Shown: positions 1 through 10,800 of the stretch, piece by piece
How positions within the stretch are numbered: the stretch's first letter is position 1
Layout: each line of letters starts with the position of its first letter
DNA from: Micrococcus terreus
GTDB lineage: Bacteria; Actinomycetota; Actinomycetes; Actinomycetales; Micrococcaceae
Assembly (NCBI RefSeq): GCF_900116905.1
Contig: NZ_FPCG01000009.1
Coordinates: forward strand, 1-64,000
Direction: 5' to 3'
DNA length: 64,000 bases
Notes under the pieces: generated by a model
What the model was told of the DNA's origin: nothing
Databases searched by the model: none
What the model saw: the letters and a program-made list of their open reading frames with translations, nothing else
Program-made: the position numbers and the translations under genes

Positions 1-253
1 GATCAACCTCGGCCTGAAGCCGGCGGATCTCCGTGGCATCTCGTCTGGTCATCACCCCAGTCTTTCGAGGCACCAGACCCCTGTCCAGGTCACCATCGGC
101 CAACGCCGCCTGCCATCTTCGCAACTGCTCGAAGCAGATGTCCTGCTCCTTCAAAAACGCTCTCTTCGTCCCATGAGGACGCTCCAGATACTCCAGCACC
201 AACCGGCGCCGCTGCTCCGGGGAGAACTCCTTGGTCGGAATGATTACAGTCAT
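1..253 (-). CDS. Transposase OrfA-like protein (partial, runs off left edge)
   Basis: The minus-strand frame opens with ATG at 253 and stays open to base 1, giving 84 residues without a stop. It begins MTVIIPTKEFSPEQRR, continues with an arginine-rich helix-turn-helix-like stretch (KEQDICFEQLRRWQAAL) and ends in RRDATEIRRLQAEVD, where the start of a coiled coil is expected. This layout is typical of the small first ORF of IS3-type insertion sequences, whose product binds the element ends. The rest of the element lies outside the window, so completeness and exact family are unknown. Bases 254-358 probably hold the right end of the element, but I could not define a terminal inverted repeat. A chromosomal HTH protein is the alternative. 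Confidence 0.6.
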   Translation of the reverse strand, partial: MTVIIPTKEFSPEQRRRLVLEYLERPHGTKRAFLKEQDICFEQLRRWQAALADGDLDRGLVPRKTGVMTRRDATEIRRLQAEVD

Positions 254-358
254 GAACCTGCTCCATCAATCAGGGAACCAACCGGTTCACAACCAGCCTG
301 CCAGGAAGGGTTTCGGGCTCATGCGAGTGATAACTGACCTCCAGTTGTGGTGCAGACG

Positions 359-2956
359 TCAGTCCCGCCGCTGGCGCAGCACCTCGTCCGCACGTGCCTG
401 CACATCGGACTCGCGGGCCAGGATCTGTGCCACGGCACGCTGCAGTGCCTCGATCCGCTCCTGGGTGTCCCGCCGGGCCCGCTCGGCCACGGAGAGGGAC
501 TCGATCTGCTCCACCTCGCGCCACGCGGCCACCAGGGACCGTTCGTAGAGCCGCTGCTCGGCCTCCTGGGGCGAACCCGCCGGCCCCGCACCCAGCACCG
601 CCACAGCGGAGAGACGGGACTCGTCCAGGCCGGGCATGAGCTTCTCCAGCGACTCCTTGACCCGCCGCAGGGCGGCGCTGCCGCGCCCGAACCGTCCGGC
701 GCCCACGGAGAGTCCGGCCAGCGTCTCCACCAGCGCCAGCAGGAGCAGCAGCCCCGCGGTGAAAGCCACCCAGAGCACGACGGCGACCACGCCCTCGCTC
801 GCCTCGGGCCGGTCCGCCCCATTGGACTGGAGCCCTCGGCCCACGCTCTCCAGTTCGCTGCCCACCCGCACGTCCACCAGGCCGCCGTCGGAGATCAGGG
901 TGCTGTCCCTCTCGCTGGCGTGGGGCGCCAACCGGCTCCGCTCCCCCTCGGACACGGCCCCGGTAATGGGATACAGCACGCTGAAGACGTCCTCCTCCCA
1001 CACCATCACGGGCACGATCACCGTCCCGGGCAGCAGCTCACCGGTGCGCTCATCCACCTTCTCCGGGAACTCGGACTTCAACCGCCACAGGGCCTCCACG
1101 GTGGCGGCCGGATCCAGCTCGTAGCTGAGCTCGGTGCTCTCACCGGTCCGGTCCAGGTAGGACTCGGCGTCCCGGACGGCCACGGTCACGTCCACGGGCT
1201 CCACGAACGCCCCGTCCACGAACCGCAGGATGCCCTCCTCGCTCAGGTCCCCCAGCTCGGGCCCGTCGATCTGCACGGCGTCCACGGGCTGGTCCCCGGT
1301 CAGCTCCCATCCGGGGGCACGGGTGACGGATTCGGCGATGATCAGTGCCGGCAGCAGGGTGAGCACAGCCGCTCCCCCGGCGGCCACCAGCCAGGTCAGG
1401 CGGGACAGCCGCGGACGGTCGTCACCGCGGGTGGTGTGGAACCACGCATTCCCTTCCCGACGACGGCGCCCACCGGGGGCTGCCCCCTCGCCGAGGCGAT
1501 CGATCCAGGAGGTCACCGCGGGCAGGGGGCCGTCGTCGGACACTGCAGTGGCGGTGTCCAGGTCCTGGTGCGGGCCGATCAGTGCTCGGGCGGCACCGTG
1601 GGCGCGCGCCAGGCTGGCCAGTGCGTCCCGCGCCGGTGCCGAGTTCAGTCCCAGACTGTCCCGCAGAGCCTGGGTGCCCTCCAGTCCGGGGAGGGGTGCG
1701 AGCTCGGAGGAGTCTCGGGCCCCTGGGTACCGGACGAGCTGCTGGCGCACGGCCTCGGCGGCGCGGCCCAGGCGTTCCTCGGCCCGTTGCCAGTCCTGCT
1801 GGAAGCTCCCGCCGATCCGGTCCGCGGAGCCCTTCGCCCCGTCGCCGGTGGCCTCCTCTGCGGCTGGCCCCCAGGCCTCGATCTGGCCCAGCAGGTCGGC
1901 GTGCGCGGCCTCCAGTTCGGCGGAGGTGTGCGCGTCCAGGGTCCGGCGGGGGGCCTCGGCGAGCCGGGCCAGCAGGGTCCGCGAGGCGTAGACGAGCGGC
2001 TGGGCGATCTGATCGAGCACGGTGTCGCCGCCCTCCAGCCGGGCGTGCACCCGCCCGGACTGCTCCAGCGCGTGGGCCTGCTCGGCCAGCTCCCGGGCGG
2101 AGTCCCGGTAGTCCTGGATGTCCGCGGCCAGACCCTCGCGCAGGGCCGGGTCGGTGGAGTTCAGGCGCAGCAGCAGTCCCTCTTCGCGCCGGGCCAGGGG
2201 CAGGGCCTCCTCCTGGAGCCGCCGCCAGGCCTGCTCGAATCCGGGTGGTCGCTGCCCCTCGGGAACGGCCAGGTAGGAGACCTCCAGGGCCTCGTGGTCC
2301 AGGATGACCCGGGCCACGTCCAGCCGGCCGGCCCGGAAGGTCCGCTCCACAGCGGTGTCCTGGCGCCGCAGCCGGGCCCAGAGGGTCAGCGCCACCAGGG
2401 ACAGTGCACCGCCGCCGGTCAGCAGCCCGATCCACAGCCACATCGAGCGCGGCAGCCCCCGGTAGGTCTCTTCGCCGGCCGTGCGGGCGGCCTCCACCAC
2501 CGCGGAGGGTCCGTGGCCGAGGTCCCGGTTCCCGGTGAACGCCTCGTGGATGTCATACCGGGACCGGGTGGGGTCGGACAGGGCGCCCAGGGTCACCTGG
2601 TTCAGGCCGACCCCGTCGAACCGGGCCTCAGCCTCGGGGTCCGCTTCGCGCGTGGGGATGGACAGCACCAGGTCAGCCTCGGTCTCGGCACCCCGGTAGA
2701 TCTGGCCGTAGGTGATGAACTTGTCCGTCACCCGCAGCGTCAACGGCCGCCAGGAAGGCACGGAATCCTCCCCGAGCGCCGCCTGCACGGTCTGCTCGGA
2801 GATGTTGTACGGCAGTCCCTCCTCCACCTGGATCTGGACCGCGTGCTGAGGTTGTGCGGTCAGGGTGAACGCCCCGGCCGCTCCGGCTCCCAGGGTCAGG
2901 GCGGTGAGCGTGGCTGCCGTCCAGCCCAGCACCCGGGTGTTCTGACTGGACTTCAT
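359..2956 (-). CDS. Large multi-pass membrane protein of unknown function (865 aa)
   Basis: I do not recognise this protein with certainty; it may belong to the DUF5129-type actinobacterial membrane proteins. It has an N-terminal signal or anchor segment (about residues 8-30), an outside domain, a membrane helix near 180-198, a long inside region rich in Arg, Glu and Leu that looks helical, a third helix near 520-540, another outside domain, a fourth helix near 715-738 and a charged helical tail. Its ATG overlaps the stop of the upstream gene (ATGA), so the two are translationally coupled. The broken gene at 4713-6858 is a paralogue: the segment after helix 2 (AVERTFRxGR) and the last 130 residues (LDESRLSAVAVLGAGP) are close to identical. 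Two linkers carry copies of the 14-base dispersed word or variants. Confidence 0.75.
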   Translation of the reverse strand: MKSSQNTRVLGWTAATLTALTLGAGAAGAFTLTAQPQHAVQIQVEEGLPYNISEQTVQAALGEDSVPSWRPLTLRVTDKFITYGQIYRGAETEADLVLSIPTREADPEAEARFDGVGLNQVTLGALSDPTRSRYDIHEAFTGNRDLGHGPSAVVEAARTAGEETYRGLPRSMWLWIGLLTGGGALSLVALTLWARLRRQDTAVERTFRAGRLDVARVILDHEALEVSYLAVPEGQRPPGFEQAWRRLQEEALPLARREEGLLLRLNSTDPALREGLAADIQDYRDSARELAEQAHALEQSGRVHARLEGGDTVLDQIAQPLVYASRTLLARLAEAPRRTLDAHTSAELEAAHADLLGQIEAWGPAAEEATGDGAKGSADRIGGSFQQDWQRAEERLGRAAEAVRQQLVRYPGARDSSELAPLPGLEGTQALRDSLGLNSAPARDALASLARAHGAARALIGPHQDLDTATAVSDDGPLPAVTSWIDRLGEGAAPGGRRRREGNAWFHTTRGDDRPRLSRLTWLVAAGGAAVLTLLPALIIAESVTRAPGWELTGDQPVDAVQIDGPELGDLSEEGILRFVDGAFVEPVDVTVAVRDAESYLDRTGESTELSYELDPAATVEALWRLKSEFPEKVDERTGELLPGTVIVPVMVWEEDVFSVLYPITGAVSEGERSRLAPHASERDSTLISDGGLVDVRVGSELESVGRGLQSNGADRPEASEGVVAVVLWVAFTAGLLLLLALVETLAGLSVGAGRFGRGSAALRRVKESLEKLMPGLDESRLSAVAVLGAGPAGSPQEAEQRLYERSLVAAWREVEQIESLSVAERARRDTQERIEALQRAVAQILARESDVQARADEVLRQRRD
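1454..1467 (+). repeat. Dispersed 14-mer, exact copy
   Basis: TTCCCGACGACGGC on the plus strand. It falls in an Arg-rich linker (GGRRRREG) of the 865-residue membrane protein, read on the opposite strand. A two-mismatch relative lies at 1529-1542. Confidence 0.8.
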
Positions 2957-4632
2957 GTGCGGTCCCCCCGCCGTGCACGCCGGCCCCGGGACCGCCCCCG
3001 GGACGCCGGACCGCCAGCCGTCTCCAACGTCTCGGCCCGGTGCAGGTCCACCAGGGGGTCGGAGGCCTCCCAGACGTCCTCGTCCCGGCGCAGGTGGACG
3101 TCCTCCCCGCCCTGCACCACCAGGGCCACGGACACCCGTTCGGCGTCCACGCGCATGGCCTCCAGCCGGTCCAGCAGCTGTCCGGCCACCACTCCGGGGT
3201 GCGCGGCGGCCTCAGAGGGTTCGTCCTGGCGGCCGCGGAGTCGGCGCAGCAGCCCGCTGAGCCCGGACCCCGCGGGATCCTGCCCCTGGCCGACCTCGCG
3301 GTCCAGGATGGCGCTGACCTCGTCCAACTCGTGGGTGTGATCCACCACCATCTGCAGGGCTTCGGGGCCGCTGCGGAACCCGCTGACCCGGTGTTGCTGG
3401 GCCAGCCGGTTCAGATCGCGCAGCCGGGCCCGATGGGCGGAGATGATCATCTTCACCACCACCGGGTCCGCCGCCACCCCGTGGGTGAGGACAGTGCCGA
3501 GCCGTTCGTAGGCCTCGGCCGCGTAGTCCAGCCGCGCGGCGAGTTCATGGTCGTCCTCCGGGGCGATGGTGCGCTGCACCGCGCGCTGCTCCACCTGCTC
3601 CAGGGTGGTCGGCAGTCGGTGCAGCTGGCGTTCCAGCCGGCCGCGGACCACCCCGCGCACCGCCCCGACCCCTGGCAAAGCCGAGCCGTCGAGCGCCCCC
3701 AGCGTGCCGTCGTCGGGAATCTCCAGAGGCGCCAGAATGCTGGTCGGCGCCTGAGCCATCCGCTCCAGCCGCCGCATCCGGGGCCGGGACTCCTCCCCGA
3801 GCAGCTCGGTGAGGTCCTGTCCGCTGGCCACCGCCTGGCGGTAGCGGCGCTGCCCCGCGCCGCTGCGCATCAGCCCGCGCACACCCAGCCACCCCAGGAT
3901 GAGCAGGACCACGGCGCCCAGCGCCCCCAGGAGCCAGGGCCACGGACTGGGCTGGATGCTCGTGCGGTCCACGGCGGTGGTGATCATCCGTTCGATCCCG
4001 CCGGTGTAGTCGCCCTGCGCGAACGGGTCCTCCCCCGCGGAGGCGATGGCGGCGGTGACCTCTTCGGCGGTCCCGTCCAGGTCCACCTTGGTGCCCTCTT
4101 GGAAGAACACGTCCGCGGGTCCGGATCCGGGGGTCTGGGGCAGGATCACGGTGATGATGGACCAGTCCTCGCCGACCAGGTGACCACCATGCTCCACGTC
4201 CAGCCAGTCATCGCGCAGGATTTCCGGGTGGACCATCAGGATCATGCTCCCGGCCAGCGACCGGGCGTGCGGGCTTCCGGCTGGTTCGCGGTCCATGGCC
4301 ACCAGGATGCGGCGCTGCCCCATCTCCAGCTTCCCGACGGCGGCCACCAGGGCTTCGGCGTCGATCTCGCCCTGGAGTTCGTCCATGATCGCCAGGTCCA
4401 GGTGCTCGGTGCGCGTGGTGACGCTGGGGACTTCCCGCTCCCCCTCCTCCAGATTCGGCGGTCCGGGTTCCGTGGGGCTGATGGTGGGGTAGGCCGGGCC
4501 GGAGGGCTGGGTGGGCTGGGGAGAGCTGGTGGGTTCAGCGTTGGCCGGGTGCGCGCTGAGCAGGGAGAGGGTGAGGACGGCTACGGCGCCCATCAGTCCC
4601 GCGGTGGCCCGGCTGGTTCTGGTGCGGTGCAT
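2953..4632 (-). CDS. Secreted/anchored membrane protein of unknown function (559 aa)
   Basis: Start chosen at ATG 4632: it gives a clean signal peptide (RTRTSRATAGLMGAV... ending SAHPANA) and has a GGGGGCGAG ribosome site just upstream; a longer frame to 4692 adds nothing signal-like. After a Pro/Ser/Thr-rich stretch comes an outside domain of about 150 residues, a membrane helix near residues 235-258 (PWPWLLGALGAVVLLILGWL), then about 300 charged, probably helical residues inside the cell ending in an Arg-rich tail. It sits between two paralogous membrane genes and overlaps the next one by ATGA, so the three probably form one envelope complex. No catalytic motif is visible. Copies of the dispersed 14-mer fall in the inside linker (encoding IPDDG) and in the outside domain. 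Confidence 0.7.
   Translation of the reverse strand: MHRTRTSRATAGLMGAVAVLTLSLLSAHPANAEPTSSPQPTQPSGPAYPTISPTEPGPPNLEEGEREVPSVTTRTEHLDLAIMDELQGEIDAEALVAAVGKLEMGQRRILVAMDREPAGSPHARSLAGSMILMVHPEILRDDWLDVEHGGHLVGEDWSIITVILPQTPGSGPADVFFQEGTKVDLDGTAEEVTAAIASAGEDPFAQGDYTGGIERMITTAVDRTSIQPSPWPWLLGALGAVVLLILGWLGVRGLMRSGAGQRRYRQAVASGQDLTELLGEESRPRMRRLERMAQAPTSILAPLEIPDDGTLGALDGSALPGVGAVRGVVRGRLERQLHRLPTTLEQVEQRAVQRTIAPEDDHELAARLDYAAEAYERLGTVLTHGVAADPVVVKMIISAHRARLRDLNRLAQQHRVSGFRSGPEALQMVVDHTHELDEVSAILDREVGQGQDPAGSGLSGLLRRLRGRQDEPSEAAAHPGVVAGQLLDRLEAMRVDAERVSVALVVQGGEDVHLRRDEDVWEASDPLVDLHRAETLETAGGPASRGRSRGRRARRGDRT
3706..3719 (-). repeat. Dispersed 14-mer, exact copy
   Basis: GCCGTCGTCGGGAA on the plus strand, that is TTCCCGACGACGGC on the minus strand. 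Here it is read as IPDDG inside the 559-residue membrane protein. Confidence 0.8.
4331..4344 (+). repeat. Dispersed 14-mer, one mismatch
   Basis: TTCCCGACGGCGGC, differing at one base from the exact word. The same variant recurs at 20621 and, on the other strand, at 48812. Confidence 0.6.
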
Positions 4633-4712
4633 GCTCGCCCCCTCGGCTGCAGTGTTCGTCTCTGGTGTCAGCGTACTGGGCGGGACGGACACGTTCAGGG
4701 CTCAGCCCCATG

Positions 4713-6858
4713 TCAGGACTCGCGTGCGGAGCGCAGCAGCGCCTCGGCCCGGTCCTGCACCAGGGACTCGCGGACGCTGATCTGCCGGACGGCTGCCTGG
4801 GGCTCCTCGATGCGTGCGGTGGTGGCCGGGCGCATCCGTTCGCAGACGGTGAGGGATTCGATGGCCTCGGCCTCACGCCAGGCGGCGACCAGGGCCCGTT
4901 CGTACACGCGCTGTTCGGCCTCGCGCGGGGAGCCGACCGGTCCGGCACCGAGCACGGCCACGGCGGAGAGACGGGACTCGTCCAGCCCGCGCATGAGCTT
5001 CACCAGCTCGGCCATGGCGGTGCGCAGGTCGGCCCCGCCCTGCGTGAACCGTCCGGCGCCGGCGGACAGGTCGGCGGTCTCCTCCGCCAACGCCACCAGG
5101 GCCAGGGGCAGCGCGGTGATCCCGAACCACAGGATGACGGTGTAGATCCCCTGGTCGATCGGTGGCCCGGTGATGCTGGCCCTGTGCTCGATCGGGTTGA
5201 ACTGCGGGTCCCAGGCCGGATAGTCGAAGAGTCGGTCGGCCACCATCAGAGCGGGGAGCCCCGCCAGGGTCCCCCAGATCGCGACGGCCGAGATCCACCC
5301 CCACCGGGACAGGCCCTGCGCCCGTCCGGTCTCCGGGTCGCGCCGGAGCAGCTCCCGGCCCTGCACCGGCGGGTGCATCTCGGCGAAGGTGGCCATCTCC
5401 CGGGCGAGGAGCGTGCGCAGTGAGTCCACCTCACCGTCCGAGGTCTGGGCAGGATCGTCCCCACCCGGGCCGTCCAGGTCCGGGCGGGCCCCAGATGACT
5501 CTGCGCGGCAGCCGCGGCCCGGCCCAGGTTCACCATCAGATTGCCGCCGGGCTCCGGGTCCAATCCGAGCTGTTCGCGCAGGACGCCCAGCTCGTAGGGC
5601 AGACGGTCAGCGGTGTTCGCCCCGGCGGGTTCGGCCCCGGGGAGCCGTTCGATCTGCTCGGCCACGGCCAGCACGGCCCGGCCCAGCCGGTCCTCCGCCC
5701 GCTCCCAGTCGCGCAGCACCCTCGCCGCGTGGTGGGGATTCTGTTCAGATCCGGTGTCCGGGGTCCACTCCTGGACGAGGGCCAGGAGGTGATCGAGAGC
5801 TGACTGCAGCTCGTCCTGGGCGGGACGGTCCACGGTGCGCTCAGGCGCCAGGTGGAGCCGGGACTGCAGGCTGCGGACCCTGCTGACGAGTGGTTGGGCC
5901 ACCCGGTCCAGGACGGTGCCGCCGCCGACCTGCTGACCGTGCACCCGGCTGGACTGCATCAGAGCCTGTGCGTCGGCGGCCAGGTCGCGGACGTCTGCGG
6001 TGAAGTCCTCCACATCCTCCTCCACCAGGTCGAACCCCCGCTGGCCGGGATCGGCGACCTGCGGGGCGAGCTGTTCCTCGGCACGGGCGGACCGCAGCGC
6101 CTGCTCTCGGATCCGCTCCCAGGCCTGGGTGAACCCGTGGGGGCGGTGTCCCTCGGGCACCGTGAGGAAGGAGACCTCCAGGATCTCGTGGTCCAGGATG
6201 ACCTGAGCCAACTGGAACCGGCCCTCGCGGAAGGTGCGCTCCACCGCGGACTCGCGGCGCCGTCGTCGTGCCCATCCCACCAGCGTGAGGACGGTCAGGG
6301 CCGCACCGCACAGGGCCAGGCCCAGCCACAGTGCCGGTGAGCGCGCAGGCCCGGGGTCGGTCCGCCGAGTGCGTGCGCGGCGGCCACCACCGCGGCGGGG
6401 CCGTCGCTCGTGTCCAGGGTGCGCTCCACGGCCTCACGGGCCGCGATCTCTGCCCAGGGGACGCCGTCGGGCGTTTCCGCCGCCAGCAGCCCGTCGCGCG
6501 AGTGCAGTCCGTAGTCGAGCCGGGTGCCGGCCTCATCGAACACGGGCGAATCCGTATCCCGTAGGGCCAGCACGGCGTCTGCTCCGAGGTCGGATCCGTC
6601 CTCGGCGTGCTCGCTGGTCAGGCCCTCGTCGGTGACACGGAACGTCAGCGGGGTCCAGGCACGGGCGGGGTCGGGATCATTCGCGGCCGCCACGCTCTGT
6701 GGGGTGATGCCGTGGGGCAGTCCGTCCTCCACGACGTACTGCACCTCGTGTCCAGGCTGGGTGAGCAGCGGCGCGGCACCCAGTGCGGCTGCACCCAGGG
6801 TCCCGGCGCCCAGCACGGCGACGGCGATCCCCAGGGCCGTGGTCATGCGGCGCTTCAT
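4713..6858 (-). pseudogene. Frameshifted paralogue of the 865-aa membrane protein
   Basis: Three consecutive minus-strand frames (from 6858, about 6330 and about 5490, ending at 4713) together reproduce the full layout of the 865-residue protein at 359-2956: signal segment, outside domain, membrane helix, AVERTFREGR segment, later helices and the LDESRLSAVAVLGAGP tail. Each break is repaired by adding one base: near 6350-6356 (run GGCCCGGGG) and near 5485-5494 (run GCGGGCCCC). With the repair at the second site the alignment becomes GPRPDLD against GPHQDLD in the intact copy, same length. A good ribosome site (GGAGGGGG) precedes ATG 6858. Because both shifts lie in G/C runs, base-calling error is a real alternative to true gene decay. 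Between the breaks there are no stops and the sequence looks well conserved. Confidence 0.75.
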
Positions 6859-6980
6859 GTGTCCCCCTCCAGTGCCGTTCTCACCTGTGGGGTCAGCCTA
6901 CTGAGCCTGGAGATGCTGAGGGCCCGGCCCGGGTCGGCTGGTGTCAGCCGGTCCCGGGGCCGGGCCCGTGGGCGTGGGTG

Positions 6981-7733
6981 TCACGGCGCGGTGTAGCCGC
7001 CGTCCACCAGGTAGTAGGCGCCGGTCATGAAGGAGGCCTTCTCGCTGAGCAGGAAGCTGACGAGGTGGGCGACCTCTTCGGCGCGGCCGAGACGGCCGAT
7101 GGGGTGCTTGGAGACGAGGTCCGCGTGGACCTCCTCGGGCAGGTCGGCCAGCAGCGGGGTCTCGATGTAGGCCGGGCCCACGGCGTTGATGCGCACGCCG
7201 CGCTGGCCGTAGTCGATGCCGGCCTGCTTGGTCAGGCCCACCACGCCGTGCTTGGCGGCTGTGTAGGCGGAGGCGCCCAGGCCTGTGCCCACGGTGCCGT
7301 GAATGGAGGCCATGTTGACGATCGCCCCACCGCCGGCAGCCTCGATGGCGGGCAGCTGGTAGCGCATGCCGTAGAGCACGCCGTTGAGGTTGATGTCGAT
7401 GACCTTGTTCCAGTCATCGAGGGCGAGCTCACCGGCCGGATCCGGGCCCGCGCCGATGCCGGCGTTGTTCACGGCCAGGTGCAGGGCGCCGTAGGTGTCC
7501 ACAGCGAGCTTCACGGCGGCCTCGTTGTCCTCAGGGGAGGCGGCGTCCTGCTTCGTGGCGGTGGCCTTGCCGCCGGCGTCGGAGATCTCCTGGGCCACGC
7601 GCTTCGCGGCGTCCTCGTTGAGGTCCGTGACGAGTACGGCTGCCCCATTCTTCGCCAGGTCCTTGGCGCAGGCCTCTCCGATGCCTGACCCTGCGCCGGT
7701 GACCAGTGCGACCTTGCCAGCGAAATCCGTCAT
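6981..7733 (-). CDS. Short-chain dehydrogenase/reductase (SDR)
   Basis: A classical 250-residue SDR. It has the NAD(P)-binding TGAGSGIG motif at about residues 12-19, Asp38 after the second strand (VTDLN), which favours NAD over NADP, NNAG near 90, a catalytic Ser in NMAS and the YTAAK catalytic Tyr/Lys pair near 157-161. The C-terminus is the usual MTGAYYLVDGG. The family reduces or oxidises ketones and alcohols; the nearest relatives would be FabG-like or glucose/3-hydroxybutyrate-type dehydrogenases, and the substrate cannot be read from sequence. A ribosome site (AGAGGAGAG) precedes ATG 7733. It stands alone: neighbours on both sides are separated by more than 100 bases. Confidence 0.85.
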   Translation of the reverse strand: MTDFAGKVALVTGAGSGIGEACAKDLAKNGAAVLVTDLNEDAAKRVAQEISDAGGKATATKQDAASPEDNEAAVKLAVDTYGALHLAVNNAGIGAGPDPAGELALDDWNKVIDINLNGVLYGMRYQLPAIEAAGGGAIVNMASIHGTVGTGLGASAYTAAKHGVVGLTKQAGIDYGQRGVRINAVGPAYIETPLLADLPEEVHADLVSKHPIGRLGRAEEVAHLVSFLLSEKASFMTGAYYLVDGGYTAP

Positions 7734-7882
7734 GCCGTTCTCTCCTCTGTTCTCCGGGGTGCACCCGGGTGGGGATGGTGGGCCCTGCCTCCGGGCCCAC
7801 CTCCAACGCTAGGGGGCCTGCGGCCCGCTGCCAACCGGAACCGCACTGGTCAGGCTGTCATCACGGCACAGTCCCGATTGCG

Positions 7883-10800
7883 TTATGAAGCAGCACTTGC
7901 TCCACGGAACACTTGGAGGGGCATCTCACGGTCGAGGTCCCAGGTGATCTGCATCGGGCGTTCCGTGTTGTTCCAGGAAGCGAACTGGACTGTACCGAGA
8001 TTCAGAAAGGGGACCGTGCCGATCTCATCTTTCTTCCGTTCACGCACGAACAGAGCTGTGTGAGTTTCACCGTTCGCTTTCGCCAAGTAGCGCCGCCCTG
8101 GTGTCGAACTTGCTTTGGTGTCGTTCGGGCTTTCCCAGTGGAAGCGGTCCGGGCTGACGGCGAAGTCTCGATACATCGTGGTCGGCGAGAATCCGCTTGA
8201 GTCCTTCTTAGACGTCACAAACAGCGCATCGAGTTGGTACACCTCCGACCAGGCAACACCTTCCACATGCTGCATGTTCTGGTTTCTCCACCCCAGAATG
8301 TCCAACCCTGCCAAGGCCTCCTCGCGACGATAGTGGGCATGGCTCTTGAGTACAGTTTCCTTGTCCAGATTCATCGGCTGGGGAGTATTGCGAGCCACGT
8401 CTACAACGTGCTCCAGCAACTGGCCAGCTTCCTCCACGAAGGCACGTTGTCCTCGGGCCCAGGCCAGTCCATCGTCGAACGATGTGAACCGATCCTTTTC
8501 ATGGATGACAGTGAAGTACAGCATCCGGGCGTACTGCTGCTCCAACGTGGACATTTCATGCATAAGTCGGCCGTTAGTGAGGATGCGCAGGTATGCATCG
8601 GCGCGCTCTCGGTCATCTACGTGGACAAGTCGACCAACCTTCAACGTTTCCCTCGCAGCCTCGGTCGTGATGTGAATCGACGGCTCAGATCGATCAGCTC
8701 GTAGACGCAGCGTCGTCCAACTGCGCCCATTTGATCCCTGCCGGTAGACATCTGCGACTGTTCGGTCGGACTCTGCCAGGTAGTCGGCAAGACGGTACTT
8801 CCACACATCCCGACCACCTGCATGGTCCCGAACATCCTGAGCCAGCTGGTTCACATTGAGCCCGACCTGGGTACGAATGTTCTCCAGGATGTTCTCCCGA
8901 GCCACCTCGTCCAGGACAATCTGACTTCCAGACGGGAGGTACGGGAAGTCATGGTGGAGATCGTCCACCAGTTGCTTTCGACCCACACCCGTCAGTGCAC
9001 GTAGCTTGAGATCGAATCTGAACTCCTTGCGCTGATGACCGACGAAGTCCAGCGCGGTGAGGACGCTCTTTCCATGGGCACGACGCAGACCGCGTCCCAG
9101 CTGCTGAAGGAAGATCGTGGCGCTCTGCGTCGGTCGGAGAAAGAGCACTGTGTTGACGTCCGGAATATCGAGACCTTCATTGAAGACGTCCACACCGAAG
9201 ACCACCTTGATGTCCCCGGCGCGCAGTTGTGCCAGGGCTTCACGACGAACCGCATTGTCGGTATCTCCCACGATGACGGCTACAGGGATTCCGGCCGCAG
9301 TGAATGCCTCCGCCATGTAGTGCGCATGGTCCACGGTGGCGCAGAATCCAAGCGCCTTCATCGCGGTCAGATCCCCTACCTTGTCGCGTAGTGCTTTCAA
9401 GATGGCGCGGGTGCGGGCATCGTTCCCCGTATAGACCTTGCCCAACGCGGTCCGGTCGTACTGTCCGTTCTTCCACTCCACTCGGCTGAGGTCCACATCA
9501 TCTGCGATGCCAAAGTAGTGAAACGGCACCAGAATGTCCGCATCCAGCGCGTCCCACAGCCGCATCTCCGAGGCAATGCGCCCACCGAAGATGCCCTTGA
9601 CGTTAAAACCATCTGAACGCTCCGGAGTCGCGGTCAAGCCCAGCATTTCCTGCGGACGCAGGTGGGACAGCAAGAGTTCGTAGGACTGAGCGGGAGCATG
9701 ATGAAACTCGTCGATCACCACAACATCGAAATGCTCGGCTGGCAGATTCTCGATGCCATAACTTCCCAATGACTGCACACTGGCGAATACGTGCTCCCAC
9801 CGAGTGGGCCGGTCACCGCCGACGTACAGCTCACCAAAGGTGGGATCGCTGAGCACACTGCGGTACGTGTGACGAGCCTGCTCCAATATCTCCTGGCGGT
9901 GAGCAACGAACAGCAACTTCAGTCGTCGCCCAGCATGAGTGATCAAGTCACGGTAATCCAGCGCGGCAATGACCGTCTTTCCCGTTCCAGTCGCAGCAAC
10001 CAGCAGGTTGCGATGCCGATCGTGCTCTGCGCGCTCGGCGGCGAGATCTTGCATCATCAGCACCTGGTGCGGGTACGGCCGCACATCCAGTCCCCTCAGT
10101 TCGAGCTGGGGTGTGGTGGTGCCGGCAAAGGAACCCTTCTTGATCTCCCGCTCGAGCCGGTCTCCATCCACATCCGGGTTATACGGCTCAAAGGAGTCGT
10201 CGTCCCAGTAACTTTCGAAGGTCGCCTCGAACTTTCGAATCAGGGCTGGGGTCATGACGTTGGAGAGGCGAACATTCCACTCCAATCCGTCCAACATGGC
10301 CGCCCGCGAGAGGTTCGACGACCCGACGTAGGCGGTGCTGTAGCCACTATCCCGGTGGAATAGCCATGCCTTCGCGTGGAGCCGCGTGGACTTGGTGGCG
10401 TAGCTGATGCGTACCTCGCCACCGAACTCACGCACGATCCGATCGAGCGCCAGTCGCTCGGTTGCTCCGATATAGGTGGTGGTGATGACACGGAAAGGAA
10501 CACCCCGTTCCTTCAAAGCTGCCAGCTCTCGCTCCATGGTCCGCAGCCCCTGCCATTTCACGAAGGCACACAGTAGATCGACGCGATCCGCCGAATCGAG
10601 CTCGGCGCGAATTTCCGATCCGATGCTCGGCTCACTCGATGCGTTGGTAATGAGAGCGACATCAGAGAACGGCGTCTCTGGCCGTTCTTTCGACTGCTGA
10701 TTCAAGTCGATGGCTGGCCGCACTTCACGGAGCTGACGGATAGCCTCACCGGGCGCGATCTGGTCCGGCGCGTAGCCGTCCCCCAAAGCTGCAATCACTC

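Noticed and set aside
347-3340. A 997-codon open frame on the plus strand opposite the membrane-protein genes
   Set aside because: It is a Gly/Gln/His/Pro-rich mirror of a real minus-strand gene, a usual effect of high GC; no domain or signal is visible. The same holds for other long opposite frames (for example 9100-10300, 19461-20870, 49427-51187).
6251-6270. GCCGTCGTCGTGCC as a copy of the dispersed 14-mer
   Set aside because: Three mismatches; such loose matches are expected in DNA rich in GTC and GAC codons, so only copies with up to two mismatches were counted.
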